Source: Thermodesulfobacteriota bacterium | GTDB lineage: Bacteria > Desulfobacterota > WTBG01 > CAIYCZ01 > CAIRTM01 | Direction: 5' to 3' | Assembly: GCA_028282925.1 (NCBI GenBank) | Contig: JANQGV010000235.1 | Location: forward strand, 1 to 49,740 | Length of the DNA stretch: 49,740 nt | Shown here: piece by piece, positions 18,133-27,336 of the stretch | Layout: the number at the start of each line of letters is the position of its first letter | How positions within the stretch are numbered: the first letter of the stretch is position 1 | Made by a program: the position numbers and the translations under genes | Notes under the pieces: model-generated | What the model saw: the letters and a program-made list of their open reading frames with translations, nothing else | Told to the model about the DNA's origin: nothing | The model's database searches: none

Positions 18133-18367
18133 GACTGCTGGAGAACGCCCATCTACTGCGTTGCGCTCACCCTTTGTCACTGCGACGTACAACTGAGTAC
18201 GCCTCATGATCAACAGGAAAAAAGAGTTTTTCCTGTTGAAGGGAACAAAGCACATGCGTGCTCCTCTTGTTTTCCTCTTTCAGGGAAAACAAGCCAACCG
18301 CTACGCGCTTGTTTGTTGCCACCAAAGGATATCGCGCGCCTTGTGTCTGAACATTCTCCAACAGCCT
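18133..18367. repeat. Dispersed palindromic element, long form (copy B)
   Basis: Terminal inverted repeats (CTGCTGGAGAAC at the left; the complement of GGCTGTTGGAGAATGTTCA at the right) enclose the core TGCGTTGCGCTCACCC and GAGTACGCCTC and the end motif CGCGCGCCTTGTGTCTGAA. The inserted module has a perfect 12-bp hairpin (18210-18221 with 18226-18237, AGAG loop) and a second stem of CTTGTTTTCC with its complement. It shares both core and module with copy A. Confidence 0.82.
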
Positions 18368-18406
18368 CCGGGGTAAGAAGGTGTTTCGAAAAACTCCCAG
18401 GGAAAC

Positions 18407-18490
18407 GTCGGAGAACGTCCACCCTCCGTAGCAAGCTACTGCGGAGGACGGGCCCATCTACTGTGTTGCGCTTACCCTTTGTCACTGGGG
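18407..18490. repeat. Partial copy of the palindromic element
   Basis: Starts with CGGAGAACGTCCA, then contains a foreign 32-bp insertion with a CCTCCG...CGGAGG hairpin, and resumes with CATCTACTGTGTTGCGCTTACCC. The right terminal repeat is missing; the element stops a few bases before the end of the response-regulator gene. It is immediately next to copy B, so this interval holds two insertions in tandem. Confidence 0.65.
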
Positions 18491-18493
18491 CGG

Positions 18494-18949
18494 TTAATCT
18501 ACATCCAGGTCGAGGTTTGAGCGGTGGGCATAGTTTTCTTCAATCAGTCGGCGTGCACCCTGCACCCGCGCCGGCTCCGCCTGTTCAAAGCAGGAAAGAA
18601 CTTTTTCAGGAAGCTCTTTGGCTTTAAACGGCTTGATGAGATAGCCCTGGATGCCGAGCTCCATGCAGTCGGCAATGGAATTTTTGGTGGATACCGATGT
18701 CGCCATGATGACGGGCGTTGTTACATCCCGGCAGGTCTGCCGGATTTCTTTCAGCACCCTGTAGCCGGACATGCCGGGCAGCATGATATCAAGAATGATA
18801 ATCTCGGGCTGCCAGCTTTTATAGGTTTCAAAAGCCCTGCTTCCGTCAATAACGCATTGTTTGTCAAAGGCGTCGTCAATGAGGAATTTTTTGTATATTT
18901 TCAGAACCGACTCATCATCCTCAACAATAAGAATTCTGAATTTTTCCAT
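18494..18949 (-). CDS. Stand-alone response regulator receiver protein
   Basis: A 151-aa CheY-like receiver with no output domain. The acidic pair is Asp11-Asp12 (VEDDE), the phospho-acceptor Asp54 (ILDIMLPGMSG), the switch Thr84 (MATSVS) and the conserved Lys106-Pro (YLIKPF). A 25-residue acidic tail follows the fold. Single-domain regulators shuttle phosphate or bind partner proteins; the nearest hybrid kinase is on the other strand (20991-23696) and may be a partner. The start at 18949 has a weak GGGG-type ribosome site. Its 3' end is directly next to a repeat element. Confidence 0.88.
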   Translation of the reverse strand: MEKFRILIVEDDESVLKIYKKFLIDDAFDKQCVIDGSRAFETYKSWQPEIIILDIMLPGMSGYRVLKEIRQTCRDVTTPVIMATSVSTKNSIADCMELGIQGYLIKPFKAKELPEKVLSCFEQAEPARVQGARRLIEENYAHRSNLDLDVD

Positions 18950-19048
18950 GCAGAGCCCCGCTGGTAAATGTATGTGTTGTTTTTTTTATTAGAGTAGCGA
19001 GTTTCAAGGGGAAGTCAATAGAAAACAGCCTTAACAAACAGAACTACT

Positions 19049-20680
19049 CTACAGAAAAAATTCTCTTAGCAGAACATCAGATATATACAGCCATATGTCT
19101 GTGGGCAGTGTCGGGACCACAGCCGGATCGCCGTCGTCAGGGTCTTTGAGCAGATACAATATCTCGGTGAAACCCGGGATGGAATAAGGGGGTCCCAGGG
19201 CCCAGCCGTCGCCGTCGTTGTCGACATAGGGATCGTCCCGGGCTACGGTCTCAAGATCATGCAACGGCGCATTAAGGCCCAGCGTGTCGTTTACATGGCC
19301 GATAATGTAGTTTGCAATCAGGGCCTGTCCCGTATACCCGGGATGCACCCCGTCGATGGTAAAACTGCCGCCCCGCACCCATTTGCGGTTGAACCCCCGT
19401 TTGCCGATGGTCAGGGGTGTTTTGCCGGTGAGGATATCGTTCAAATAGCCGCCGGTATCGATGACCTGCACAAACGATTCACGGCCGACGGCGGCCTCGA
19501 TAATGATTTCATTGAAGCTGTCGATGCGGGCTTGGATGTAGGATTGTTCCGCTTCGGAAAGAACAAGCCCGTCGCGCTGAGTTCCGTTTTCTTCCAGCAC
19601 CTGATTGACCTGCTCAATCGAAAAGCCGGTGCTCAGCATGGAATACATGCACATGAAAGTGATCAGGCCGATGCGGTCGCCGCGGGTGTAGTCTCCGACA
19701 GGCTCACCCGGACCGGTTACCCTTGAGAAGGAAGCAGGCACACTGTAGCCGGGGTCGACTTTTTGCAGGTAATATTCAAGATCCTCCGAATCGAACAGGT
19801 ATCCGACCGAACTGTAATAGGGCAGGGTGCATAGAAACAGCCGGGTAAAACCGGCAATGCCCGGAACTTCGTTTTCCATGCGGGAGATGATGTTTTCGTA
19901 TTGGGCGGCAAAGTCCTCCGCCACTGTGAGGTTGCGCTGGATTGAGGCCATGCTGTAGGGTTCAAGAGACAGTGCCGCGTGCTGCAGCCCCAGCCGGATC
20001 AGGGCCGCAAGACCGGGCTTGAGCCGGCTTTGCAAAAGCTCGAAGGGCAGGGGCATGAAGGTCGGATTTCGGGCTCCGTACCCCAGAGCCGCATTTGAAG
20101 AATCATTGTTGCCGATCCAGAGTATACAGGCAGCCGTTGTGTTGTCCGAAGAGAGACCCACCTGGTTGAGCAGCCAGATTGTGCTTTCGAGCTGAGTTGC
20201 CGGACGGTGGAGGAACAGGTTGATCGGATACAGCACGTTGTCATAGAGATCATCAAGGCGACAGGGCAGCAGCTTTTCGCAGGTATAGTACCGAGCGGCT
20301 TTTGAGGTGTCCTCTCCAACACGCCTATAGTACTCGAGCCCTTCCAGGGAAAAAACATCAGAGCCGTCTACCCCGAGGTTGGTGGGGATGCTGAACGGCA
20401 GCAGTCGTTTTTCGGCATTGTCGAGCAGCGGCTGGGTGAACGATACGGTGGCGACACCCGACAAAGACTCGTATACTTTCTGGAGGTATGCGTTGAGACT
20501 GTTTAATGAATTATTGGTTGCATCCATGGTGCCGTGGGTCAGGCTGTCGCCAAGGCCGATCAGCACCACTTCCTTGAACGAAAGCACTCTTTTTTGTTCC
20601 TGTGTTTCGGCAGCGGTGTATGCATGGATGAACGTTGCAAAGAAAACAAGAAGTGCAAAAGGAAGGGGTTTGTGCAGCAT
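19049..20680 (-). CDS. Exported SGNH/GDSL-family hydrolase
   Basis: A 543-aa secreted hydrolase. The signal peptide covers about residues 1-24 (hydrophobic FALLVFFATFIHAYTA). The family's block I is GLGDSLTHG with catalytic Ser46; a block III-like GNNDSS lies mid-protein; the catalytic Asp-His pair is in FTIDGVHPGYTGQ near the C-terminus. The enzymes are esterases or lipases acting on lipids, acylated sugars or peptidoglycan modifications. It is longer than the usual 200-350 aa, owing to insertions between the blocks, like some phospholipase-like members. A tail rich in Asp (VDNDGDGWALGPP) resembles a calcium-binding DxDxDG loop. The start at 20680 follows AAGGATCC; an ATG 14 codons upstream is less likely. 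Transcribed alone, divergent from the hybrid kinase. Confidence 0.82.
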   Translation of the reverse strand: MLHKPLPFALLVFFATFIHAYTAAETQEQKRVLSFKEVVLIGLGDSLTHGTMDATNNSLNSLNAYLQKVYESLSGVATVSFTQPLLDNAEKRLLPFSIPTNLGVDGSDVFSLEGLEYYRRVGEDTSKAARYYTCEKLLPCRLDDLYDNVLYPINLFLHRPATQLESTIWLLNQVGLSSDNTTAACILWIGNNDSSNAALGYGARNPTFMPLPFELLQSRLKPGLAALIRLGLQHAALSLEPYSMASIQRNLTVAEDFAAQYENIISRMENEVPGIAGFTRLFLCTLPYYSSVGYLFDSEDLEYYLQKVDPGYSVPASFSRVTGPGEPVGDYTRGDRIGLITFMCMYSMLSTGFSIEQVNQVLEENGTQRDGLVLSEAEQSYIQARIDSFNEIIIEAAVGRESFVQVIDTGGYLNDILTGKTPLTIGKRGFNRKWVRGGSFTIDGVHPGYTGQALIANYIIGHVNDTLGLNAPLHDLETVARDDPYVDNDGDGWALGPPYSIPGFTEILYLLKDPDDGDPAVVPTLPTDIWLYISDVLLREFFL

Positions 20681-20990
20681 ATTGGATCCTTTTGTCGGAA
20701 GGATGTCGTTTTTATTATTCACATTATAGTAGAAATGAAGTTATTTTCAATGGTTAATAGGGTTAATTCTTTATTAATTAACAATTGATAAAATCGACAA
20801 GGTTTTATAAAATATTCTGATAATATGAAATCAACTGTTTGCCAAGCGACACAGTAAAAGATCAATCCGCTTTACCCTGATTACACGGTCACGTGAGTGT
20901 TGTACTGTTTCCGAGTGATTTTTGCCGTGTCGTCCATACCGTAAGAATTGTTCAGGGGTGAAGGTGTGTCGACACGCAGGGGCATATAAT
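20681..20990. other. AT-rich divergent intergenic region
   Basis: About 310 bp between the SGNH hydrolase and the hybrid kinase, which diverge. The stretch 20740-20830 is strongly AT-rich, with several TTAATT and TTGATA-like boxes, and probably holds promoters for both genes. No single promoter could be fixed with confidence and no gene is visible. Confidence 0.5.
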
Positions 20991-23696
20991 ATGCTTTTTC
21001 GGGCATCCACTGCAAAAACAAGAAGAAGACTCTGTCTGATGATTACCATTGCGCTGTGCGTCAGCGGGTGTGTAGGGACGGGGCTGTTCTACCTGACCAG
21101 GGCGTATGTGATCAGGCAGACTGAAAAAAAGGTACAGGACCTGCTGATGATGAACAAAGCCCTGCATGTGTATATTCAGAAACATACCCATCCGACCCTT
21201 TATTATGCAATGCAGCAGGGAGATGTGAAAAGCGGCTTCTATTCTCCCGAGATCCTTTCGTCGTCGTTCATGTCCCGCAGCATTCATGATTATTATAATA
21301 TCGAACGGCGCCAGGCCGGCCTGCCGAAGATGTACTATAAATTCGCTGCCCATAATCCCCGAAATCCGGTCAACAAGGGCGACGAATTTGAATTGTCGCT
21401 CATCCAACTGTTTAATGCAAACGATGCTATGCTGGAATACAAAAAGGTGGTTTCCAGAGACGGAAAGGCATACCTGTACTATGCCCGGCCGTTTTTGAAA
21501 ACAACGGAAGAATGCCTGCGGTGTCACGGCATACCCGAGGATGCTCCACATGCCCTGAGGATGCGCTATGGATCCCGGCAGGGGTTCGGCGCCACCGCAG
21601 GCCGTTACCGGGCTATTGAATCGATCAGGGAGCCCCTTGAGCGTGATATAAAAACAGCCAACATCATTTTCTTTGCATTATTGTCCGGTGTTGCAGCACT
21701 GGGTGTGTTGCTGTTTTTCAATCAGCGGCTGCATGACCGGGTGAAAAACAGGACCGCCACGCTGGAAGCTGAGATTGTAGAACGCAACCGTGCCGAGCAG
21801 GCTCTGCGCGACAGCGAGCACTCCTACCGGACCCTCACAGAGAATCTGCCCGGCATTGTTTACCGGGTGTTTGTGCAGGAACAGAACCGGATGCATTTTT
21901 TTAATGCCATGCATGAAACCATTACCGGATATTCCACTGAAGAGCTCGCAGCCGGAGAGGTGTGCTCAATCGACCCGCTTATCGTCGACGAGGACCGGCA
22001 GCGGGTTGTGTTTTCGGTGAGACAGGCGTTGCAGGAGAATCAGCCGTTTGAGGTTGAATACCGTATAACGCATAAAAACGGTACAATCCATACCTTTATT
22101 GAAAGGGGCCGACCGACTTATGACGACCGGGGAGAGGTGCTGTATATCGACGGCGTGATTTTCGACATAACCGAGCAGAAGTCCGTACAGGAAGAACGGA
22201 TCAGGCTGGCAACCGTGGTGGAACAGGCCGGGGAAACCGTTATGATTATGGACAGGGACGGTGCTGTTCAATATATCAACCCAGCCCTTACACGGCTATT
22301 CGGATTCAGTTTTGATGAAATGATCGGGCTGAGGCCTTTTGTGGTCAGACCGGACATGGACAACAGTGACCGGTATGCGTCTATTTGGAAAACCATTAAT
22401 GACGGTACTATCTGGACGGGTCGACTGAAAAATATGCGAAAGGACGGAAATGAAGTAACTCTTGAGGTGGCCATATCACCGATCAGGGACGGATCGGGAA
22501 CTATTACCGGCTATGTGTCCATCGGCAGAGATGTAACCAAAGAACTGCAACTGGAAGAACAACTGCGCCACTCCCAGAAAATGGAGGCAATCGGGACCCT
22601 GGCAGGAGGGATCGCCCACGATTTTAATAACATCCTGGGGGCGATTATCGGATTTGCCGAAATCTCCTGTGATGATATCGATGATGCCGCCCCGGTAAAA
22701 TATAACCTGGAGCAGATACTGCACTCCAGCATGCGGGCCCGGGATGTGGTGAGGCAGATTCTTGCGTTCAGCCGCAAAGATGTCCGGGAGCGTAAGCCGG
22801 CACACCTGGGGACGGTTGTGAGAGAGTCCGTCACGCTGCTGCAGGCATCGTTTCCTTCGACCATAGAGATTCGTTATCGTGTTCATCCCGGATCGGATGT
22901 CGTCATGGCCGATACGACCCAGATCCAGCAACTTTTGATGAATTTAGGCACCAACGCCTACCATGCCATGCAGGAAACCGGCGGTGTTCTCGATATACAG
23001 ATTGCTCCCCGCGTACTCGATGATGAAGCAGCGGGCGGGTTTTCAGACCTGCACCCGGGGCCGTATGTTGAACTGATGGTGGGGGATAACGGGTGTGGCA
23101 TAGCGCCCGAGGTTCTCGGCCGTATTTTTGAACCATACTATACGACAAAGGACATCGACAAAGGGACCGGGATGGGGCTTGCGGTGGTGCACGGCATCGT
23201 GAAAAGTCACGGCGGAGATATTACGGTTGAAAGCAACCCCGGGGAAGGCACCCGGTTCAGGATCCTTTTGCCTCTGCTGGAAACCGATGATGCCGAAGAA
23301 GTGTTTTCCCCGGAAACCCTGCCGTGCGGTACGGAATCGATTCTGTTTGTCGATGATGAAGAAGCACTGGTCAGGCTCGGTGATATGATGCTTAAATCCC
23401 TGGGATACCAGGTGTCGGTCTTTCAGGACAGCCGGGAGGCCCTGGACGCTTTCAGGGCGGGGCCGGACCGCTTTGATCTGCTTGTAACCGACCAGACCAT
23501 GCCCCGGTTAACCGGCCTGGAACTGGCGAGGCAGGTTTTGCAGATTCGTCACGATATGCCGATAGTGCTCTGTACCGGCTATAGTGAAACGGCGACCGAA
23601 GAAAAAGCGACGGCAGCGGGCATTGCCGCCTTTCTCATGAAACCGCTGAACAGGCGTGAACTGGCCGAAGCGGTCCGGCGCGTGCTGGATAAATAG
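20991..23696 (+). CDS. Membrane hybrid histidine kinase with haem-binding DUF3365 (Tll0287-like) sensor
   Basis: A 901-aa hybrid kinase. TM1 is at about 14-36 and TM2 at 223-243. Between them lies a periplasmic DUF3365/Tll0287-like domain with the c-haem motif CLRCH (175-179) and the family's PEILSSSFMSR and YKFAAHNPRNPVN segments. Two PAS domains follow (about 283-400, 405-525), then an H-box IGTLAGGIAHDFNN (His543), HATPase (VGDNGCGI, GTGMGLAVVHG) and a receiver from about 783 (Asp834 in VTDQTMPRL, Lys in LMKPL). Haem in the periplasmic part suggests redox or gas (NO, O2) sensing, as proposed for this domain family. The start at 20991 has AGGGG 9 nt upstream; an in-frame ATG at 20922 would add 23 residues without a ribosome site. 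It stands alone upstream of a chemoreceptor. Confidence 0.9.
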   Translation: MLFRASTAKTRRRLCLMITIALCVSGCVGTGLFYLTRAYVIRQTEKKVQDLLMMNKALHVYIQKHTHPTLYYAMQQGDVKSGFYSPEILSSSFMSRSIHDYYNIERRQAGLPKMYYKFAAHNPRNPVNKGDEFELSLIQLFNANDAMLEYKKVVSRDGKAYLYYARPFLKTTEECLRCHGIPEDAPHALRMRYGSRQGFGATAGRYRAIESIREPLERDIKTANIIFFALLSGVAALGVLLFFNQRLHDRVKNRTATLEAEIVERNRAEQALRDSEHSYRTLTENLPGIVYRVFVQEQNRMHFFNAMHETITGYSTEELAAGEVCSIDPLIVDEDRQRVVFSVRQALQENQPFEVEYRITHKNGTIHTFIERGRPTYDDRGEVLYIDGVIFDITEQKSVQEERIRLATVVEQAGETVMIMDRDGAVQYINPALTRLFGFSFDEMIGLRPFVVRPDMDNSDRYASIWKTINDGTIWTGRLKNMRKDGNEVTLEVAISPIRDGSGTITGYVSIGRDVTKELQLEEQLRHSQKMEAIGTLAGGIAHDFNNILGAIIGFAEISCDDIDDAAPVKYNLEQILHSSMRARDVVRQILAFSRKDVRERKPAHLGTVVRESVTLLQASFPSTIEIRYRVHPGSDVVMADTTQIQQLLMNLGTNAYHAMQETGGVLDIQIAPRVLDDEAAGGFSDLHPGPYVELMVGDNGCGIAPEVLGRIFEPYYTTKDIDKGTGMGLAVVHGIVKSHGGDITVESNPGEGTRFRILLPLLETDDAEEVFSPETLPCGTESILFVDDEEALVRLGDMMLKSLGYQVSVFQDSREALDAFRAGPDRFDLLVTDQTMPRLTGLELARQVLQIRHDMPIVLCTGYSETATEEKATAAGIAAFLMKPLNRRELAEAVRRVLDK

Positions 23697-23890
23697 CGTA
23701 TTCCTTACTTTTTAATACCTTTTCACCTTGAATATCACCCGAAATACGTTATTTCATACAGATAAAATGCATGAGTAAATATCAGGTGTTTTTGTGCGTA
23801 TTGGTTAAATTCAGCAAAAACGGATTGTATTATTGCAAAATTTGATGTATATTATTTTGATATTCAAAGTAACTCATGAAAAGCTAATTA

Positions 23891-23987
23891 CTCAGCGGAC
23901 ACGCTGCTTCAAAAGCCTGTTTCTTAGAGACGGCATCGCCGCGTAAAACTACACATTTGTAAACTAGCCGTAGCAGGCTTACCACGT
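23891..23987 (+). promoter_or_regulatory. Candidate structured 5' leader of the chemoreceptor gene
   Basis: The 100 bp before the chemoreceptor fold into successive hairpins: CAGCG-GACA-CGCTG (about 23893-23906), then GCC(T)GTTTC-TTA-GAGACGGC (about 23915-23934), then a TACA-TGTA stem and a final GTAGCAGGCTTACC element that ends about 20 nt before the start codon. The last element matches 12 of 14 positions of the GTAGCGGGGTTACC part of the Vibrio Vc2 c-di-GMP-I riboswitch, and AAA-containing joins are placed similarly, but the 5' half lacks the family's GGGCAAACC. It could be a divergent GEMM-type riboswitch, another structured leader, or chance. Confidence 0.3.
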
Positions 23988-24008
23988 TTTTGTAAAGAGG
24001 ACACTCGA

Positions 24009-25454
24009 ATGATCATGCGCCTGGGTCTGGCAACAAAAATATTCATTATTATTTTTCTCGTCATTTTCAGTTTTTCAATTGCCATGCTGTTTGGAATATA
24101 CAAGCTGAGCAGCGCCTTTTATGTGAGTGAAAAAAACATGCCCAAAGAGATTGTTGTCGCAGCAAGCGGATTGGTTGATTATGCCCGGGGGCTGCAGCGG
24201 CAAGGTGTTTCTACGGGCGACCAGGCCCGGGACCAGGCCCGCACGATGCTGAGTGCGATGAAAATTAATGGGAAGAAGAATATTTTTGTGTATGCCTACG
24301 ACGGCACCGTGGTGCTTGATCCCGCTCACCAGGACCGGGAGGGTAAAAACATTGCGGATGTCGAAGGAGCTGCTGAACGATTTAATAAGCTCAAGGATCT
24401 GTGCACATCGGCAGGAGAGGGGTTTGTCTACTACAGAGACCCGAAAAAAGATTCAGGGTTTTTTACCGGCAGCCTTTCCTATGTCATGGCGGTTGACGAC
24501 TGGCAGTGGATTCTGGGAACCTCCATTCAAGCCCGGGATGTCTTGGAGGAAATTCTGGACAGTATTACCCTGATCGGCATTGTATGCACTTTTTTTACGG
24601 TGATTACCTGGATACTTTTGCTGGCAATCGTTCGTTCAATTTACCGACCTTTTAACGAATTGTCGGAGCAGCTGAAAGAGAGCTCTGTTAATACCACCAA
24701 GCTTGCCCAACGTATCGCCCAGGCCAGCATGTCGCTGTCGGAAGGGACTTCACAGCAGGCTGCATCCATTGAAGAAACCTCGGCAACACTGCAGGAAATA
24801 TCATCCAAGGCCGACGATAACGCCGGTAACGCGCAACAGGCAAGCAAGCTGGCCACCGAGACACGCACCTCGGTGATGAACGGCAACGAGTCAATTAATC
24901 AGCTGCACACCTCAATTGAAAGCATCGACAAGACCGGGGAAGAGATCGCCGAAATCGCTCAGGGGATTGAGGGAATCGCGTTCCAGACAAATCTGCTGGC
25001 CCTCAACGCCGCTGTTGAAGCCGCCCGGGCCGGTGAGGCCGGTAAGGGCTTTGCGGTTGTTGCCGAAGAGGTGCGTAATCTGGCACAACGTTCGGCGGAA
25101 CAGGCAAGTGTTGCCACCCAGCTTGTAGAAACCAACAAGAGCAGCATATCCGCGGGTAAGGAGAAGGTGCAGCATGTGCTTCAGGGGTTTGAAAAAATAT
25201 CCGATGAAACACATACCGTGGCCGGGATAGTCGACGGTATTTCCTCCGCCAGCAATGAGCAGTCCGGCGGGGTCAGCCAGATCATGCGCGCCATTGCTGA
25301 AGTTGAAGCAGTTGTTCAGAGGAATTCCGCCACTGCGGAAGAAACCGCCGGTACCGGTGAGGAACTGACGGCTCAGGCCCTTGAGCTCGAATCGGTTGTG
25401 AATAAGCTTGTGATGGTCATCAAAGGATCACGCAACGGCACCACAAAGAAGTAA
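24009..25454 (+). CDS. Methyl-accepting chemotaxis protein with a single periplasmic Cache domain
   Basis: A 481-aa chemoreceptor. TM1 (10-30), a periplasmic single-Cache domain (about 31-185; [19 protein letters not shown] and [10 protein letters not shown] are typical), TM2 (about 187-208), a short HAMP-like join, then the coiled-coil signalling domain. The conserved hairpin tip is [20 protein letters not shown], near 318-337. It would sense small organic acids or similar ligands and control CheA. There is no C-terminal NWETF-type tether for CheR/CheB. The start at 24009 is preceded by AGAGGA; ATG 24015 is an in-frame alternative. A structured leader may lie directly upstream. Confidence 0.93.
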   Translation: MIMRLGLATKIFIIIFLVIFSFSIAMLFGIYKLSSAFYVSEKNMPKEIVVAASGLVDYARGLQRQGVSTGDQARDQARTMLSAMKINGKKNIFVYAYDGTVVLDPAHQDREGKNIADVEGAAERFNKLKDLCTSAGEGFVYYRDPKKDSGFFTGSLSYVMAVDDWQWILGTSIQARDVLEEILDSITLIGIVCTFFTVITWILLLAIVRSIYRPFNELSEQLKESSVNTTKLAQRIAQASMSLSEGTSQQAASIEETSATLQEISSKADDNAGNAQQASKLATETRTSVMNGNESINQLHTSIESIDKTGEEIAEIAQGIEGIAFQTNLLALNAAVEAARAGEAGKGFAVVAEEVRNLAQRSAEQASVATQLVETNKSSISAGKEKVQHVLQGFEKISDETHTVAGIVDGISSASNEQSGGVSQIMRAIAEVEAVVQRNSATAEETAGTGEELTAQALELESVVNKLVMVIKGSRNGTTKK

Positions 25455-25545
25455 CGACTGGAATTCCTGCTGTAGCGCGCTGTACAATTGAGTCCTTCCA
25501 GGAGTCCGCCTGTGGCCGGGTGTCGCTACCGATACACTTCCCGCT

Positions 25546-25573
25546 TGACTCCCCATTTTGTCAGGGTATATAG
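25546..25573 (+). promoter_or_regulatory. Sigma70-type promoter for the glycosyltransferase gene
   Basis: TTGACT at 25546-25551 and TATATA at 25568-25573 with 16-bp spacing, about 60 bp before the start codon at 25636. Close to the consensus; seen directly in the sequence, activity inferred. Confidence 0.6.
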
Positions 25574-25635
25574 TTTTTAAAGGCCTTCTTTGAAAAGAGC
25601 ATTGTTATGAGATGACGGAAAGTTGATACAGCCGT

Positions 25636-26421
25636 ATGAACTATTACCTGACAGTCTGCGCTATTATGAAAAATGAAGGGCCCTACCTGAAGGAATGGAT
25701 AGAGTTTCACCGTATGGTAGGCGTTGAACATTTTTATCTGTATGATAACGGCAGTAGCGATGAAACGCCGATGGTCATTAAGCCCTATGTTCAGCAGAAC
25801 CTTGTGACGCTGCACGGCATACCTGAACGCCGGGCTCAGCTTAAAGCCTATATGCACTGCCTGTCTACCTACCGCACCATGTCACGCTGGATCGCCTTTA
25901 TCGATCTTGACGAGTTTATCGTTCCCCTGTCAACCGAAACGCTCTCGGAGTTCCTGAAAGGATTCGAGGAGTTCGCCGCCCTGGGCGTTAACTGGATTAT
26001 CTACGGCGATTCCGGCCATCAGACAAGACCGGACGGACTTGTTGCGGAACAGTTTGTGCACCGTGCTCCGGAGGACTGGCGATCGAACTGCCATATAAAA
26101 TCGATCGTTGACCCGCAAAAAGTCAAATCACCCTTTAACCCCCACCATTTCAGGTATGTTCAGGATGCATATGCCGTTAATGAAAACAGGGAGCGTGTGG
26201 ACGGTTCCCTCTCGCGGGAAAACAGTACGAAAAAAATACGGATTAACCACTATTTTACCCGTTCGGTGGAAGACAGCCGCAAAAAGATGGAACGCGGGAG
26301 CGCCTTCACCAATACCAAACGGCCCTGGAAAGATTTTGAGCGGCTCAACCGCAATGATATTAAAGATACAACCATGGAAAAGTATCTGCCTGAATTGAGA
26401 AAGAGGGTGTTCGGGGATTAA
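25636..26421 (+). CDS. Glycosyltransferase family 92-like protein
   Basis: A 261-aa GT-A-fold transferase of the GT92 (DUF23) type. It opens with YYLTVCAIMKNEGPYLKEWI and GVEHFYLYDNGSSDET (about 30-44), which are diagnostic of the family, and has the metal/nucleotide-sugar motif DLDEF (Asp90-Asp92-Glu93). The closing segment contains INHYFTRS. GT92 enzymes of bacteria add galactose or other sugars to surface glycans. No signal peptide or TM, so it works at the cytoplasmic face. It is a single gene with its own promoter and no neighbouring polysaccharide genes. The ribosome site is weak (GGAAAG about 15 nt away), but the start fits the family N-terminus. Confidence 0.85.
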   Translation: MNYYLTVCAIMKNEGPYLKEWIEFHRMVGVEHFYLYDNGSSDETPMVIKPYVQQNLVTLHGIPERRAQLKAYMHCLSTYRTMSRWIAFIDLDEFIVPLSTETLSEFLKGFEEFAALGVNWIIYGDSGHQTRPDGLVAEQFVHRAPEDWRSNCHIKSIVDPQKVKSPFNPHHFRYVQDAYAVNENRERVDGSLSRENSTKKIRINHYFTRSVEDSRKKMERGSAFTNTKRPWKDFERLNRNDIKDTTMEKYLPELRKRVFGD

Positions 26422-26523
26422 GAAGACATCATTGTATGCTGGTGGGGAATGTGACCCGGGTGTCTGGTGTTACATGTGAAATTTTTTGTTCCATGTCGAC
26501 AGTATTGCAGGGATTGAACAGCA

Positions 26524-27267
26524 GTGCATGTGCCAGGATATTGTTTCGGGAATTGTAGTCATACGCCGACGTCGAGCCGGAGATTGTTCCGTGCCGTGTC
26601 GGCGGCGGTATTGTTTATTTGTATGGTGGTTTCTTCCGGCTGCACCTTTAGGTCCTTCCGTGTAAAAGATGTTTTAAAGACTCCCATCGATCAGGTTGCC
26701 GATGTGCATCTGCACGAGGTGACCGGTCTGGCCCGTAGTCTCATGATCAAGCTCTACAAACGAAATCCTGCGGAGCTACGAAAAACGTCCGGCTGCACAA
26801 TCGATGATAGGGTCAGGCATCTCTTTGAGGCACCGCACGAGAAACGCTTTGTCGAGCTCGACAACAAGACTTCGATTGATGCAATGCTGCTTTGCTTTGA
26901 TGAGGGGTTTGCGGGTGATCGCGTTTTTGCCGTCAGCGTGGGTCTTCTGACAATGCTCCGGCAGTCGTATAACAACAAGGAAGAGTTCTTTCTGTTTGAT
27001 ACCCTCGATCAGCAAAAGCTTTATAACAGCGCCCGCAATATTGAAATCCTGGTCTGGCGGTTGAGTAAGCGGCGGGACAAATATAACCGTCTGTTTCTGG
27101 TTACCAATGAATTGAAAGGCGAAACAACAAATCTCAGCTTCGAACGCCTTTTCGGTAAAATGATCGTCGTCCAGGACGTGCTGGCAAAAACTGTGTCCGG
27201 AAGGACAAACAGGGCCATTAACAGTGTGGTTCAACGTCTGGCAACGGCCGCCTTTATTCCGCTTTAG
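26524..27267 (+). CDS. Putative lipoprotein, unknown function
   Basis: A protein of up to 247 aa with a hydrophobic segment and a possible lipobox (VVSSGC, Cys39 from the ATG at 26524), so likely a membrane-anchored lipoprotein. The body (KDVLKTPIDQVADVHLHEV ... LMIKLYKRNPAELRK) looks like a family of conserved proteobacterial lipoproteins I have seen without known function; I cannot name it with certainty. The start is doubtful: no good ribosome site precedes 26524, and a GTG near 26596 or a TTG at 26584 would give a shorter signal peptide. A strong bidirectional hairpin terminator follows the stop. Confidence 0.65.
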   Translation: MHVPGYCFGNCSHTPTSSRRLFRAVSAAVLFICMVVSSGCTFRSFRVKDVLKTPIDQVADVHLHEVTGLARSLMIKLYKRNPAELRKTSGCTIDDRVRHLFEAPHEKRFVELDNKTSIDAMLLCFDEGFAGDRVFAVSVGLLTMLRQSYNNKEEFFLFDTLDQQKLYNSARNIEILVWRLSKRRDKYNRLFLVTNELKGETTNLSFERLFGKMIVVQDVLAKTVSGRTNRAINSVVQRLATAAFIPL

Positions 27268-27298
27268 TAATGGCGCATACTTTTAATCAAAATATAAT

Positions 27299-27324
27299 AA
27301 GGGGGCTTCAATTGAAGCCCCCCT
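27299..27324. terminator. Bidirectional hairpin terminator between lipoprotein and hsp20
   Basis: GGGGGCTTC-AATT-GAAGCCCCC (27301-27322) is a perfect 9-bp GC-rich stem, flanked by AA and TT that extend it. It lies between two convergent genes. Downstream bases are T-rich in the minus direction, so it suits the end of hsp20 best and the lipoprotein gene as well. Confidence 0.85.
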
Positions 27325-27336
27325 TCATGTTCCGGG

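Noticed and set aside
23821-23845. Possible sigma54 promoter before the chemoreceptor gene (GG...TTGCA)
   Set aside because: GG and GC are 11 bases apart, not 10, and the -24 box lacks CA after GG.
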